Below, one piece after another: positions 6,726 through 15,063 of a stretch of DNA of 42,759 nt (position 1 is its first letter; the number at the start of each line of letters is the position of its first letter). A program made the translations under genes and the position numbers. The stretch is from a virus: the IMG/VR virus record IMGVR_UViG_3300036407_000003, positions 1 through 42,759 of that record; one strand, written 5' to 3'. Below the pieces are notes generated by a model. The model had not been told where the DNA came from. It did no database searches and saw only the letters and a program-made list of their open reading frames with translations.

Positions 6726-9017
6726 CTAGAAGCCGTTCAACTGGATATCTTGGACGAACGGGACGTTGATCACGTCGTCAGTTTCGACGTTGACACGCAC
6801 CACGGCCGAGGTGGCCGAGGCAAACGTGTAGTTGCAAACGAACTTGACCCGGCCCGGCTTTGCCGGGTCAGGCGTCGGCGTGATGCTGGCGGCGTTGACC
6901 AATCCACCATTGACCACCAGCTTGGCGTCGATCGAGTGCTGCACCGGATCGAAGTTATCCATGTTGATGACCAGCGAAGCCGCCGTGGTGGCGAAGCCAA
7001 AATCAATCTGCTCGGTCAAAGCCCTCATGTCAGGCCGAAGCCGGCCGGAGATTACGCGGGCATAGGTGTCCAGATTGATGGCGGGCTGCACGTCCTCTGT
7101 GCCGAGGAATGTAGCGCGCAGCCGCACCTGGTTCGGCAAGCCAGCAAGAGGGTTAGGATCCCGATCATCCAGAGGGAACCAAACGTCCATTCCAACGGGC
7201 GACACTTCCCACACCAGGCGGGTCGCAGCTGGTTCCCACGCCTGATAGATCATGTCGATCTCGCTCATTCCACCTTCCAGCGTAATGGAGTCGAACTCCA
7301 CTACTGTGCGCGACGCCGAGAACTTGGCGGCGTTGACCCGGAAGGCGAAATCTTCCGTTGTTGAGCCCTGCGCCCAGGCACCGTCAGTCGAGACGAACCG
7401 CGAGCCACCCGAATAGGCATTGCCACTATTCATTGCGATCTGGTGGTTGCCGGTTGTCACCGTAAACCAGGCGTGCCTGCCTTGATCAAGCAAGGTTGGC
7501 TCATAGGAGAACTTGACCCAGCCTAGGGACAAATCCGACGGTGCCAGCGTGACCTTGGTCAACACGGCCTCGAAGTCCGGAGCGCCTGCGGCATTGATCT
7601 CGCAAAGCACCAAGGTTACATCGCCGACCGTTCCAACACGTGTGAAGAACAAGTCGATCGAGGTCGATACCATCAGTTGCGACGTTAGGAACGTCTGCCC
7701 GAAAATGGCGCCAGAGAGCCCCACTTGCTCGGTGTTATAGTCGACATAGGTCGTGGTGTACGTGTCTTTGATGACCCGCCGCACGGCTACTTCCTTGTGA
7801 CCGCCCTCGCTGCGCGGATCGTTATTCCAAGGATTGTTGGTGACGCCGACCTTCACATACGAGACCCCATTGACCTTGAAGGTTTCGCCGGCGCGACGAT
7901 CCTTGAGATTTGCGCTCTCCCAACCCGCCCGATTTTCACAGACGGTGATTGTCTCACCATATCGGATCCGCTGATGGGTCACCTTACGCTCAATTGCGGT
8001 GACCGTCGTGTGCACGGTGTTGGCCAGATCCTGCCGCCCCGCCCCTTCCGGTGAGGTGATGCGAGGCACTTCTGTCCAAGCCGGCAAAGCCAGCCGGTTT
8101 GAAAAGAGCTTCATGGCTGGATTGTTGTTGTCCAGCAATCGCAACTGCGCGTCGCGCTTCGTTGCAAACCCAAACCGCACACCTTCGTCGATCCGGAAAA
8201 AGGCGGCCGGATTGTCCGTGTCCCATTCGTCGGGCACGAGTGCCCAGTCGAACCAATAGTTGCGTGCCTCTTCCGGCATGTTGAGCGCCTGGTTGTGGCG
8301 CGCGGTGTCGCGCACGACCTGGGCGATCAAAGCAGGCTTCGGCACGTTGCCAAGCTGTGCAGCGATGTTGGTGAGATCCGTGCGGATCGTCGCGATGCTC
8401 TCGATAATTGTTTCGATCAGCAGCTCGACAGCCGTGAGCCGCCCATCGATCTCGAACACGGTTTTAACGCGGCCCGCTTCGTTGGCGACGATCTCGACGA
8501 CACCAGTGGTTTTGAGCCGCACAAAGGCGATGCAACAGTCGTTTTCGTTGATTGCAGGTCGCAAGGCCGGCGCGGGTTGCACCGTGCCTTGCTGCACAAT
8601 CACCGACATGATGCGGCTGACGCGCTTAGGGCGTGACATAACTACTGGCACCGAAGAGTTGAGTGGCTCTTCGCTGGTTTCCACCGAGACGTTGGCAGCC
8701 ACGGTTTGCTCGGTGCCGCGCAGGATCAAGGCAATCCAATGTTCGTCGCTGACCAGGATTGGCTTGTAGATCTGCAGGTTGACGTCGATAGGATCGCTCG
8801 ACGCGAAGATCTTTGGACCGGCATGGTATTCACCTGCCGAGATCCGCACAACGTCGGGTGTGGCAGTCGCGGCAACAGTGATCCGCGCCCAATGGGCGGG
8901 CCAGGCAATCGCGCCACCGACGACAGCATCGGTCGCGCCCTGGGCAAATTCGCCCACCTGAGTGAAATGCTCCGGATCCGCGATCTCGGAATCGGTGAAA
9001 ACTAGACGGTTGCTCAT
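6726..9017 (-). CDS. large tail/fibre-adaptor protein (763 aa)
   Basis: This long protein starts at 9017, six bases after gpI, in the position where P2 carries its fibre gene H. Residues 1-180 look like an attachment domain (FTDSEIADPEHFTQVGEFAQGATDAVVGGAIAW). About 180-260 is helical (AVELLIETIIESIATIRTDLTNIAAQLG), perhaps a trimerisation stem. The rest is beta-rich, with a carbohydrate-binding-like middle and a C-terminal domain repeating hydrophobic strands. It does not resemble P2 gpH by sequence. Because several distinct fibre proteins follow, I infer it links the baseplate to the fibres; the family is not identified. Confidence 0.65.
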   Translation of the reverse strand: MSNRLVFTDSEIADPEHFTQVGEFAQGATDAVVGGAIAWPAHWARITVAATATPDVVRISAGEYHAGPKIFASSDPIDVNLQIYKPILVSDEHWIALILRGTEQTVAANVSVETSEEPLNSSVPVVMSRPKRVSRIMSVIVQQGTVQPAPALRPAINENDCCIAFVRLKTTGVVEIVANEAGRVKTVFEIDGRLTAVELLIETIIESIATIRTDLTNIAAQLGNVPKPALIAQVVRDTARHNQALNMPEEARNYWFDWALVPDEWDTDNPAAFFRIDEGVRFGFATKRDAQLRLLDNNNPAMKLFSNRLALPAWTEVPRITSPEGAGRQDLANTVHTTVTAIERKVTHQRIRYGETITVCENRAGWESANLKDRRAGETFKVNGVSYVKVGVTNNPWNNDPRSEGGHKEVAVRRVIKDTYTTTYVDYNTEQVGLSGAIFGQTFLTSQLMVSTSIDLFFTRVGTVGDVTLVLCEINAAGAPDFEAVLTKVTLAPSDLSLGWVKFSYEPTLLDQGRHAWFTVTTGNHQIAMNSGNAYSGGSRFVSTDGAWAQGSTTEDFAFRVNAAKFSASRTVVEFDSITLEGGMSEIDMIYQAWEPAATRLVWEVSPVGMDVWFPLDDRDPNPLAGLPNQVRLRATFLGTEDVQPAINLDTYARVISGRLRPDMRALTEQIDFGFATTAASLVINMDNFDPVQHSIDAKLVVNGGLVNAASITPTPDPAKPGRVKFVCNYTFASATSAVVRVNVETDDVINVPFVQDIQLNGF

Positions 9018-9023
9018 TGGCTC

Positions 9024-9656
9024 TCACAATCGTTCGCGGTTATCGAAGCCGCCGACTTTGTAGGATCCGTCGGCCGCGATGCTGTCGCCGACGGTTATGG
9101 GGCGCCGCCACGCAAAGGTGACGACGTATTCGGCTTCCGGTGCACGGGCGACCTGCAGCGCCAGCTTGGCGCGCCGGATCGGTTCGAGATCGACCGGGCG
9201 CAGACTGGCTTGCCCAAGCGCCGATCGACCGAAGATCAGCGAATTAGCTCGCCGATCTAAAGTGACGCGAACCAAGTACCGGGCCTTGAAGGGCGGATGA
9301 TCAATGGGCGTGACGCCGATCGCTGACTGGCCGAACACAAAGCGTGCAGGGTAGGAGATCGTGTCCAGCACTTCAGCGTCGACAAAACCGAGGAAGCGAA
9401 CAGCACCCTGGTGGGTGCCGATCAGCTCGGCAAGTTGTGGCGCCTGCTCGACCATGTCTCGCTTGCGTTGCTCGGCCCAGTCCGTGAACCAGAGCTTTAC
9501 AGATCGGTGTGCCGCCAGAAACGGCAGGAAAGCAGCCGGCGTTACCTGCGGATCCATGATCTGCCGGATCGGCACGGGCAGTTCATCGCCGATACCTGCA
9601 GCGATAGCGCTTTCCCAAATGCCGGAGTTGCCGGGCAGGAGATTGCTCGCGTCCAT
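9024..9656 (-). CDS. I: P2 gpI-like baseplate/tail protein I
   Basis: The 210 residues match phage tail protein I: an N-terminal segment with IWESAIAAGIGDELPVPIRQIMDPQVTPAAFLPFLAAHRSVKLWFTDW and then KRDMVEQAPQLAELIGTHQGAVRFLGF. The motif LPFLAAHRSV.LW.tdW is characteristic. gpI together with gpJ forms the wedge of the P2 baseplate. The start codon overlaps the stop of gpJ as TGATG, showing translational coupling, and gene order V-W-J-I is that of P2. Confidence 0.9.
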   Translation of the reverse strand: MDASNLLPGNSGIWESAIAAGIGDELPVPIRQIMDPQVTPAAFLPFLAAHRSVKLWFTDWAEQRKRDMVEQAPQLAELIGTHQGAVRFLGFVDAEVLDTISYPARFVFGQSAIGVTPIDHPPFKARYLVRVTLDRRANSLIFGRSALGQASLRPVDLEPIRRAKLALQVARAPEAEYVVTFAWRRPITVGDSIAADGSYKVGGFDNRERL

Positions 9657-10606
9657 CAGCGCACCTCAATCGCAATGTTGATCCCATTAAGGATCGGCAC
9701 TGTGTACGGGTCGGGCTCGATTACGACTGGCGCCAGATCTCGCACCTTGATCACAGACGTTCCGTAAGCGGCGCCCGCAATAAGGCCTTCGGGCACCTCG
9801 CCCCCGACAATCATGCGAGCGTGACCCGTTTTGCGGACCCGATCAGCAGCCTCCGCACGAACCAGATCCGGGTCAGGGCCGCTGGGAAGTTCCAGCACCA
9901 GCTGAGCCGAGTAGAACCGCTGGGTTGCGGCGCGCACCGCAACAGAGACGGCTTCGGGTTTCACATGAGGCGCGCTAACCACACCTTGGATCGCCGCGCG
10001 CTCGCCTTCAGTCGGCAGGCGACCGCCTGGGCCGATGATCACCACATCAGTGTCGCCTCGGCGGCCGTGGACGGCATGTCCGTTCACCCGCGCATCGAGC
10101 AGCCCGTGCAGCTTGTCATCGCTTTGCGGCCAAACCGTCCAAGCTTCCAGCAAGTACCGGTCGCGGGTTCCTGCAGCTGGCTTGGCAAAGCTCAAAAGGT
10201 AGCGGCGCAACAGCGCTGCATCGCCTTCGAGTATCGCCGGCGCCCCTGTTTGAGGATTAGCCGGCACCACCACCAGGCGCTCGATATTTCGACCGGCAGC
10301 GATGTTGTCGAGATCGGTGCCTGCCGAGAGTGGCGCCAGGACGGCGCGCACCGCGTCGTTCACGCGAGATCGGTCAAGCGTTCGCAGGTAGGCGAAAGCC
10401 TGCCCCACGATCATAGCCGGATCGGTTTCCAGTGAGCCAACGTCGTATGCCGGCAGGGTAGGGTCCGATACTCTCGCGCTTTCCCAATACTGCAGGAACC
10501 GGGTTTTAAAGCCGTCGAGCAGCTGATCATACGACAGCAGCTCGATAGCTGCCGGCAGCGGAATGCGCGAGAGGTCAATGGTGGATGTTTCATCCCACTG
10601 GTACAT
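9656..10606 (-). CDS. J: P2 gpJ-like baseplate assembly protein
   Basis: The 316 residues match the Baseplate_J family: near the N-terminus IDLSRIPLPAAIELLSYDQLLDGFKTRFLQ, then a helical part with AFAYLRTLDRSRVNDAVRAVLAPLSAGTDLDNIAAGRNIERLV, and a later VLVIGPGG-like strand around VVIIGPGGRLPTEGERAAI. gpJ forms the baseplate wedge that rearranges when the tail contracts. It is 16 bp after gpW and coupled to gpI. Confidence 0.93.
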   Translation of the reverse strand: MYQWDETSTIDLSRIPLPAAIELLSYDQLLDGFKTRFLQYWESARVSDPTLPAYDVGSLETDPAMIVGQAFAYLRTLDRSRVNDAVRAVLAPLSAGTDLDNIAAGRNIERLVVVPANPQTGAPAILEGDAALLRRYLLSFAKPAAGTRDRYLLEAWTVWPQSDDKLHGLLDARVNGHAVHGRRGDTDVVIIGPGGRLPTEGERAAIQGVVSAPHVKPEAVSVAVRAATQRFYSAQLVLELPSGPDPDLVRAEAADRVRKTGHARMIVGGEVPEGLIAGAAYGTSVIKVRDLAPVVIEPDPYTVPILNGINIAIEVR

Positions 10607-10622
10607 GCTTGAGCTGCCCCGA

Positions 10623-11015
10623 TTAGGTCACCACGGCACGGCTGCCGATCGACGTGATACGAATGCGTCTTTGCCCCTCGACGGTGAAGTCGCCGAGATG
10701 CGCGCGAGGTCGCCAATCAACCTCGACTTCAATGCCGGCATGGCCCAGCCGAATGGCGTCTGCCGTGGCGTTGACACGAACCCAGCGAACCCGGAAGCGG
10801 GGTTCCCAAAGGTCAATGCCCACGGCAATCAACAGCTTCCAAGCTTCGAACAGGCGCAGCGTCGTTGCCCGCCCGAGAAGCTCAATCAATCCAGCACCGA
10901 AGTGGCGGCGCATGACGCGCTCGCCGATCCGGGTAGTGAAGATGACTTCCACCGATTGCAGGGCCGACGAATAGTTGTCGATCGGCCGGCCGGTGCGGCG
11001 ATCAATTCCGCCCAT
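10623..11015 (-). CDS. W: P2 gpW-like (T4 gp25-like) baseplate wedge protein
   Basis: The 130 residues have the GPW/gp25 pattern: MGGIDRRTGRPIDNYSSALQSVEVIFTTRIGERVMRRHFGAGLIELLGR, with the conserved QSI..IL.T..G.R.mRr.FG core, then VNATADAIRLGHAGIEVEVDWRPRAHLGDF. gp25-like proteins nucleate sheath assembly on the baseplate. It overlaps the preceding 58-aa gene by 14 bp and is followed by J. Confidence 0.92.
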   Translation of the reverse strand: MGGIDRRTGRPIDNYSSALQSVEVIFTTRIGERVMRRHFGAGLIELLGRATTLRLFEAWKLLIAVGIDLWEPRFRVRWVRVNATADAIRLGHAGIEVEVDWRPRAHLGDFTVEGQRRIRITSIGSRAVVT

Positions 11016-11178
11016 CGCTTTTCACCTTCCGTGATTTTCGTGTCGGCGCCAGCGACAGTCGACCATGGGCGAGGTCGAAAAGCGCCTCTGCCTTCGTCAG
11101 CGACATGCGGCGACTTCTCGGCACGTCGACGCCGTTTATTTTCTCGACGCCAGCGGCCACCAAGTAGATCTGTTTCAT
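11002..11178 (-). CDS. small conserved baseplate-region protein (58 aa)
   Basis: Translating 11178 to 11002 gives 58 residues starting MKQIYLVAAGVEKINGVDVP and ending in a Lys/Arg-rich tail. An AAGAAGG sequence precedes the ATG. It fits exactly between gpV (12-bp gap) and gpW (14-bp overlap). Position and size resemble the small DUF2635-type tail genes of other contractile phages, but the sequence match is not convincing, so I leave it unnamed. Confidence 0.6.
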   Translation of the reverse strand: MKQIYLVAAGVEKINGVDVPRSRRMSLTKAEALFDLAHGRLSLAPTRKSRKVKSDGRN

Positions 11179-11190
11179 CAGCCTTCTTCC

Positions 11191-11724
11191 TCAGAGTGGC
11201 AGCGGCACGCCAGTGGTGCCTGGGCCAGGCATGACGTCCCGGTGGCGATGATCCTTGCCGACGTTCATACCGTCATGGCTTTTGCTGCCGCCGATCTGCT
11301 CTTCGCCGTCACCACTGAGCGTCCAAGTCACATCGCCGATCGCGATGATCAGCTGACCGCTTCGCACCGTGATGGTGACGCCATTGAAGCTATAGACGTT
11401 CTCTTCGAGGCTCTGACTCGGTGGGGGGTTTTCATCCGAGAACCCACCCCGCAGAAGCACCCCTCGGCGAGCATCGCCGCCCGGATTGATGATCCCAACA
11501 ATCTGCCCCTTGCTCAAAGGCGCCCAGGTCGAGGTCGCTCCACCTGACTCCGGATGCGGATAGAAGGGCGAAAGATACGGCTTTCCCCCTTGGCCCTCGC
11601 CCAGCTTGATGCGGAAACCTCTTTCCGCATCGACTACTTCTACCGGCCCCACCTTCAGCGATCGCCCGAACAGTGTTTTGAGCTGCTCGATATCTGCGCG
11701 CTGCGCAATGATTTCCGAGATCAT
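11191..11724 (-). CDS. V: P2 gpV-like baseplate spike protein
   Basis: The 177-residue protein starts with MISEIIAQRADIEQLKTLFGRSLKVGPVEVVDAERGFRI and has an OB-fold-like body (APLSKGQIVGIINPGGDARRGVLLRG). A beta-helical C-terminus ends in DHRHRDVMPGPGTTGVP. The H-x-H at about residues 159 and 161 corresponds to the iron-binding apex of the P2 gpV needle, which pierces the outer membrane. The start overlaps the preceding gene by 4 bp (ATGA). Confidence 0.93.
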   Translation of the reverse strand: MISEIIAQRADIEQLKTLFGRSLKVGPVEVVDAERGFRIKLGEGQGGKPYLSPFYPHPESGGATSTWAPLSKGQIVGIINPGGDARRGVLLRGGFSDENPPPSQSLEENVYSFNGVTITVRSGQLIIAIGDVTWTLSGDGEEQIGGSKSHDGMNVGKDHRHRDVMPGPGTTGVPLPL

Positions 11725-12509
11725 GAGGGGCTGACCTCGATTGAGACGGTTTCCAGTGTCGCGGGGTCCTCGCCGTCAGACGTGGCCAACGGTTGACCGC
11801 CGAGCGCAACTGACTGGCTATTCGTCAGCCCCAGCTCTCGCTGCACCAGCTGCCAGTCAGCAGCCGTGCCCGATAGCGCCGTTTCGAAGGTTTGTTTGAC
11901 CTTGACCAGCCGAAGATCAGAATTGCCAGCCAGCATGGCGAGAAACTTGGCAAAGATCGAGCCGGTGAGATCCGCTCCTTTGACGGGATCGGCGAGTAGT
12001 CCGGCAGTGATCCTTACTTCCTGCGCCGCCACCCGCGTGCCGTTTTGTTTTTGGCCGATGCGCGAGCGCTCGACGCTTTTGACGTCGCCCATGATCTCGC
12101 GCGCCAAGTCCGCCCAGTCGCCCTCAGAAACCAGAGCATCAGCAACTTGCCGCATCATCAGGTCGAGTGACATTTCCATGTTGGCATCAGTATCGGGCAG
12201 GCCGATGCCGATTATGTTGGTTGCCCCAGTGTCCGGATCTTGCTCGATCATCGCTGCAGACATGCCTGCCTCGATCACCAGCTCGACGGTTGGATCGTCG
12301 CCGAACAGCGACAGGAAACCATTCCCGGCGCCGATACGTCCCCCATCGGTGTAGACCGAGATAAAAGGCCGATCCTGATCAGTGCGCAGGTTGCCGTCGT
12401 GGTCGAGATCCAGAGCCGTGAACTGGCTGTCCAGTACGTTGTCGCCGGCGAGAGTGGCGCCGCGCAGCGCTTCCTGCACAGCAATGCGCAGCGCAATGCG
12501 TGTCAGCAT
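11721..12509 (-). CDS. conserved hypothetical phage protein, possible tail terminator/connector
   Basis: This 262-residue protein lies between the head-tail joining gene and gpV, where tail completion or tail terminator functions occur in related phages. N-terminal residues LTRIALRIAVQEALRGATLAGDNVLDSQFTALD look like the start of minor tail/connector proteins. There are many acidic Asp residues (ALDLDHDGNLRTDQDR) and a helical middle (MRQVADALVSEGDWADLAREIMG). The DLDHDGN stretch resembles a calcium loop but probably is not functional. No family is confidently recognised; the role is inferred from position. Confidence 0.5.
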   Translation of the reverse strand: MLTRIALRIAVQEALRGATLAGDNVLDSQFTALDLDHDGNLRTDQDRPFISVYTDGGRIGAGNGFLSLFGDDPTVELVIEAGMSAAMIEQDPDTGATNIIGIGLPDTDANMEMSLDLMMRQVADALVSEGDWADLAREIMGDVKSVERSRIGQKQNGTRVAAQEVRITAGLLADPVKGADLTGSIFAKFLAMLAGNSDLRLVKVKQTFETALSGTAADWQLVQRELGLTNSQSVALGGQPLATSDGEDPATLETVSIEVSPS

Positions 12510-12532
12510 GAAAACCTCAATCAGGGTGTGAG

Positions 12533-12922
12533 CTAGAGTGCAGGCCTCGCTTTGGTGGAGAGCGAGATCTGGGCGACGATCTGGCCAGGGCCTTTCGCGT
12601 CGACCGTGAGAATTTCGAACCAGGGCTGACCGTCGCGCGCATCAGCGCGGACCTTGTCACCTTGCCGCAGATCGCCGTCGAAGGCGGCTTTCTGAATGAT
12701 TAGCAGACCGGCGCCGCCCACTAGGTGCGTCGTGAACGATGAATTCCCACGCGCCGGAAGCACGTCGGTTTCGCCAGGCAGATGGACCTGCGCCCGCAGA
12801 TCCACGATCGCCCGCTCTGGATCCGGCTGCCCGCCTTTGAGAAAGGAAAGGCGAACCGGCTCCCCGAACAGTCGGTCGGCCGTTCGGGTCGCCATAGCTG
12901 TCAGTTTGAGCCAGTTCGCCAT
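12533..12922 (-). CDS. putative head-tail joining/attachment protein
   Basis: The 129 residues start MANWLKLTAMATRTADRLFGEPVRLSFLKGGQPDPER and contain a beta-barrel-like middle (VLPARGNSSFTTHLVGGAGLLIIQK) and a strand LRQGDKVRADARDGQPWFEILTVD near the end. The layout (a short helix, then F GEPV.L.fl..G, then a beta-rich half ending in the G.pWFEIl.Vd strand) resembles lambda FII-type attachment proteins. It lies 5 bp after the DUF2190 capsid-decoration gene, a typical place for a connector. I hold the call with moderate confidence. Confidence 0.5.
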   Translation of the reverse strand: MANWLKLTAMATRTADRLFGEPVRLSFLKGGQPDPERAIVDLRAQVHLPGETDVLPARGNSSFTTHLVGGAGLLIIQKAAFDGDLRQGDKVRADARDGQPWFEILTVDAKGPGQIVAQISLSTKARPAL

Positions 12923-12927
12923 GGCGG

Positions 12928-13251
12928 TTAGTTCGACAGGCGCACAACGCCGACAGCATCGGCGTTAACCGCAGCTTCGGTCGCATGACCAATCGCCTTG
13001 AGGGCACCGGCAGCAGTGGTGCAAACTCCAGCGGCATCGTCCCAGTAAAGCTTGACGCCTACCGCCCAGGCCTGCCCAGCAGCCTTGGGCAGCTGATACT
13101 CGCCGATAAGGTGCAGAACCACGGGTTCATTGGTAAGGGCGTCGTGGCCGGCAACGCCGACCAGTTCGCCGGCTGCATAGGGGGTGCCGGACTTCTTGGC
13201 ACCGGCCGAGGTGAGGGTGATCGTCGCACCGCTCGAAAGAAAATTCTTCAT
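12928..13251 (-). CDS. DUF2190 capsid decoration-like protein
   Basis: The start at 13251 (MKNFLSSGATITLTS) is preceded by AAGGGGAT; an upstream extension in frame has no such signal. The 107 residues show the DUF2190 pattern: SGAKKSGTPYAAGELVGVAGHDA..., then VYQLPKAAGQAWAVGVKLYWDDAAGVCTTAAG, then IGHATEAAVNADAVGVVRL. Members are small trimeric decoration or cement proteins on HK97-like capsids. It follows the major capsid gene by 82 bp, with a hairpin between them. Confidence 0.85.
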   Translation of the reverse strand: MKNFLSSGATITLTSAGAKKSGTPYAAGELVGVAGHDALTNEPVVLHLIGEYQLPKAAGQAWAVGVKLYWDDAAGVCTTAAGALKAIGHATEAAVNADAVGVVRLSN

Positions 13252-13288
13252 GTTGATCCCCTTGGATCTTTGATGACGGGAAGGCTCA

Positions 13289-13318
13289 ATCGACCGCGCC
13301 AACAAAGGCGCGGCCGAT
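13289..13318 (-). other. hairpin between the capsid and decoration genes
   Basis: ATCGACCGCGCC (13289-13300) pairs with GGCGCGGCCGAT (13307-13318) except for one A-C mismatch, leaving a 6-nt loop. It lies 15 bp after the end of the capsid gene. No U-tract follows on the minus strand, so it probably protects or processes the capsid mRNA or attenuates partially. Confidence 0.55.
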
Positions 13319-13333
13319 CGTCAGGCGTACGAG

Positions 13334-14986
13334 TTACGCGGCGCCCGGATTCTTGTAGGCAAAGCGCGAGTCGACGGCGCCGGCGCCGAAGTCATGCTCC
13401 ACCGACATGCCAAAGCCCTGAGTACCGAAGGGCTCTTCCATACGAACGCGGGGCGCCTCGTAGCCTTCGAGATAGCCCCAGCGCCAGTTGCTCCCCATTT
13501 CCGGTGCGCCGATAAGGTGCCAGGCGTTGCCGGCAATCTGGCTGCTCTCGATCGGCACAAGCTTGCCCGAGAATGGGTTCACCGAAGCGGCATTCGCAGG
13601 CGCTACCGTAGCCAAAAGCTTTTCGGCTTCGGTAGCCTTGTCAGGACCGGTCAGCAGGAAGCGTGGCGAGTTGGCGAGCAGCGGATTGCCATCGAGCGAC
13701 TTTTGCTTGGCCATGCCAGCACGAGCCTTGCCAACGTTGTCTACGTCGATCGCCGTTCCGGCGCCTGCCAGGTTCGCATGATCAGCATGGAACACTTCTT
13801 TGCCGTCGGCCAATTTGCCGTTGAAGGCGGTCGCGTAAAACGTGACTTCCTCAAACAGCGCCACGGTCGCACCGTAGCTGGCGAGCAAATCGGCGATTGC
13901 ACCCAGATCGTCATTGATCAGCATCTGGCGCGAGATGTGGATGCGGCGTGCATAGCTGAAGGCCTGCACCGACTCCTTGCCTTCTCCGAAGGTGCCGGCC
14001 TTGATCTCGCCGGTTTCAAGCACCTTGAGCAACATCGGGAAGTCGCCGACGCTAACCGACTTGTGCGGACGGAAATCCTTAAAGTTCCGCTGGCGTGCGA
14101 ACTGCTTGAAAGTCGGCTGCGCCAGAGCGTAACGACCCTCAAGAGAGCGGTTCAACGCGTTCTCAAAGATCGCGGGGAAGTCCGAGGTCGAGTGCGAAGC
14201 ACGGGTCAGGATCTCATCGATCTGACGGGCGTTCAAAACACGGCCACCCCGATAGTTGATGCTTTCAGCAGCAAGGTCGATCAGGCCACGACCGACATAC
14301 TGGCGAGCGGCTTCGCTTGGGCCGGCTTCAGGCATCCGAACGCCAAGGCCATAAGACAGAGCCTCAGTCATGGCAGCGCGGGTCGTTTCCGTTGCGTCGG
14401 TGCCGATCTGGGTACGAGCAGTGCCATTGACCGGTGCTTGGTTGCCGACCAGCTGGTCGAACAGCTGCGCACGGAAATTCTCTACACTGACGTTGCCGTC
14501 AATTGCGGCACGGGTCAGCTCGGTCCGGCCGGCGCGTGCTGCCAAATCCATGATTGCAGTCACACGCGCAGTTTCAGCAGCGCGAGTAGCTTCAGGGTTC
14601 GGCGGCGTCTGTTGCGTGGGGGCAGGGTCCGTATCCGTTTCGCCCGCCGCTTCGCGCTGCTTGATCTCCATCGCTAACGCGCGGATCTGGCCGAGCAGCG
14701 TTTCATGCTCGCCTTCGATCGCCCGAACCTTGTCGGCGTCCAAGCCGTCCGTCAGCTCGCCGATCTTGGTAGTGGCCTTGTTCTGCAGCTCGGTCAGGTT
14801 GGTGCGCAGAACGGCAAGCGGTGTAAATGCCAAGGCGTGGGGCGCATTGGTGAACATGTCGGTGAGCAGTTGACCGCCTGCGGCCAGATGCTGGGTTGCA
14901 TTGAGAGCGTCGGGCAGGAAAGAGATCGTCGCAGCGAAGGCAGCGGCCAGCATCAGGCCTACCGCCAGAAAAAGGGGGCGTTTCAT
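13334..14986 (-). CDS. major capsid protein precursor (HK97 fold)
   Basis: The ATG at 14986 follows GGAG by six bases, giving 550 residues. The N-terminal 40 are hydrophobic and signal-peptide-like (MKRPLFLAVGLMLAAAFAA). Residues about 40-140 form a helical delta/scaffold-like region (LRTNLTELQNKATTKIGEL...LLGQIRALAMEIKQREA). The C-terminal 300 hold the HK97/Mu gpT-type coat fold, with NFKDFRPHKSVSVGDF, SYARRIHISRQMLINDDLGAI, FYATAFNGKLADGKEVFHADHANLAG and WRWGYLEGYEAPRVRMEEPF. The scaffold-like part is presumably cut off by the protease gene just upstream. The hydrophobic leader on a coat protein is odd; see findings. Confidence 0.9.
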   Translation of the reverse strand: MKRPLFLAVGLMLAAAFAATISFLPDALNATQHLAAGGQLLTDMFTNAPHALAFTPLAVLRTNLTELQNKATTKIGELTDGLDADKVRAIEGEHETLLGQIRALAMEIKQREAAGETDTDPAPTQQTPPNPEATRAAETARVTAIMDLAARAGRTELTRAAIDGNVSVENFRAQLFDQLVGNQAPVNGTARTQIGTDATETTRAAMTEALSYGLGVRMPEAGPSEAARQYVGRGLIDLAAESINYRGGRVLNARQIDEILTRASHSTSDFPAIFENALNRSLEGRYALAQPTFKQFARQRNFKDFRPHKSVSVGDFPMLLKVLETGEIKAGTFGEGKESVQAFSYARRIHISRQMLINDDLGAIADLLASYGATVALFEEVTFYATAFNGKLADGKEVFHADHANLAGAGTAIDVDNVGKARAGMAKQKSLDGNPLLANSPRFLLTGPDKATEAEKLLATVAPANAASVNPFSGKLVPIESSQIAGNAWHLIGAPEMGSNWRWGYLEGYEAPRVRMEEPFGTQGFGMSVEHDFGAGAVDSRFAYKNPGAA

Positions 14987-15063
14987 AGCCAACTCCAGTT
15001 TGAGATTTCGGGGCTTGTGACCGTCTCCCTGCTGCCCCGAGGCGCAGGCGGTAGCTAATGGCG

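Noticed and set aside
13394-14677. A 427-codon open frame on the plus strand opposite the capsid gene.
   Set aside because: It is a high-GC mirror of the capsid coding frame, with no family resemblance and no ribosome binding site.
15008-15040. TCGGGGC/GCCCCGA hairpin before the capsid gene as a terminator.
   Set aside because: The loop is 19 nt and there is no U-tract; a transcription stop here would cut off the capsid gene.
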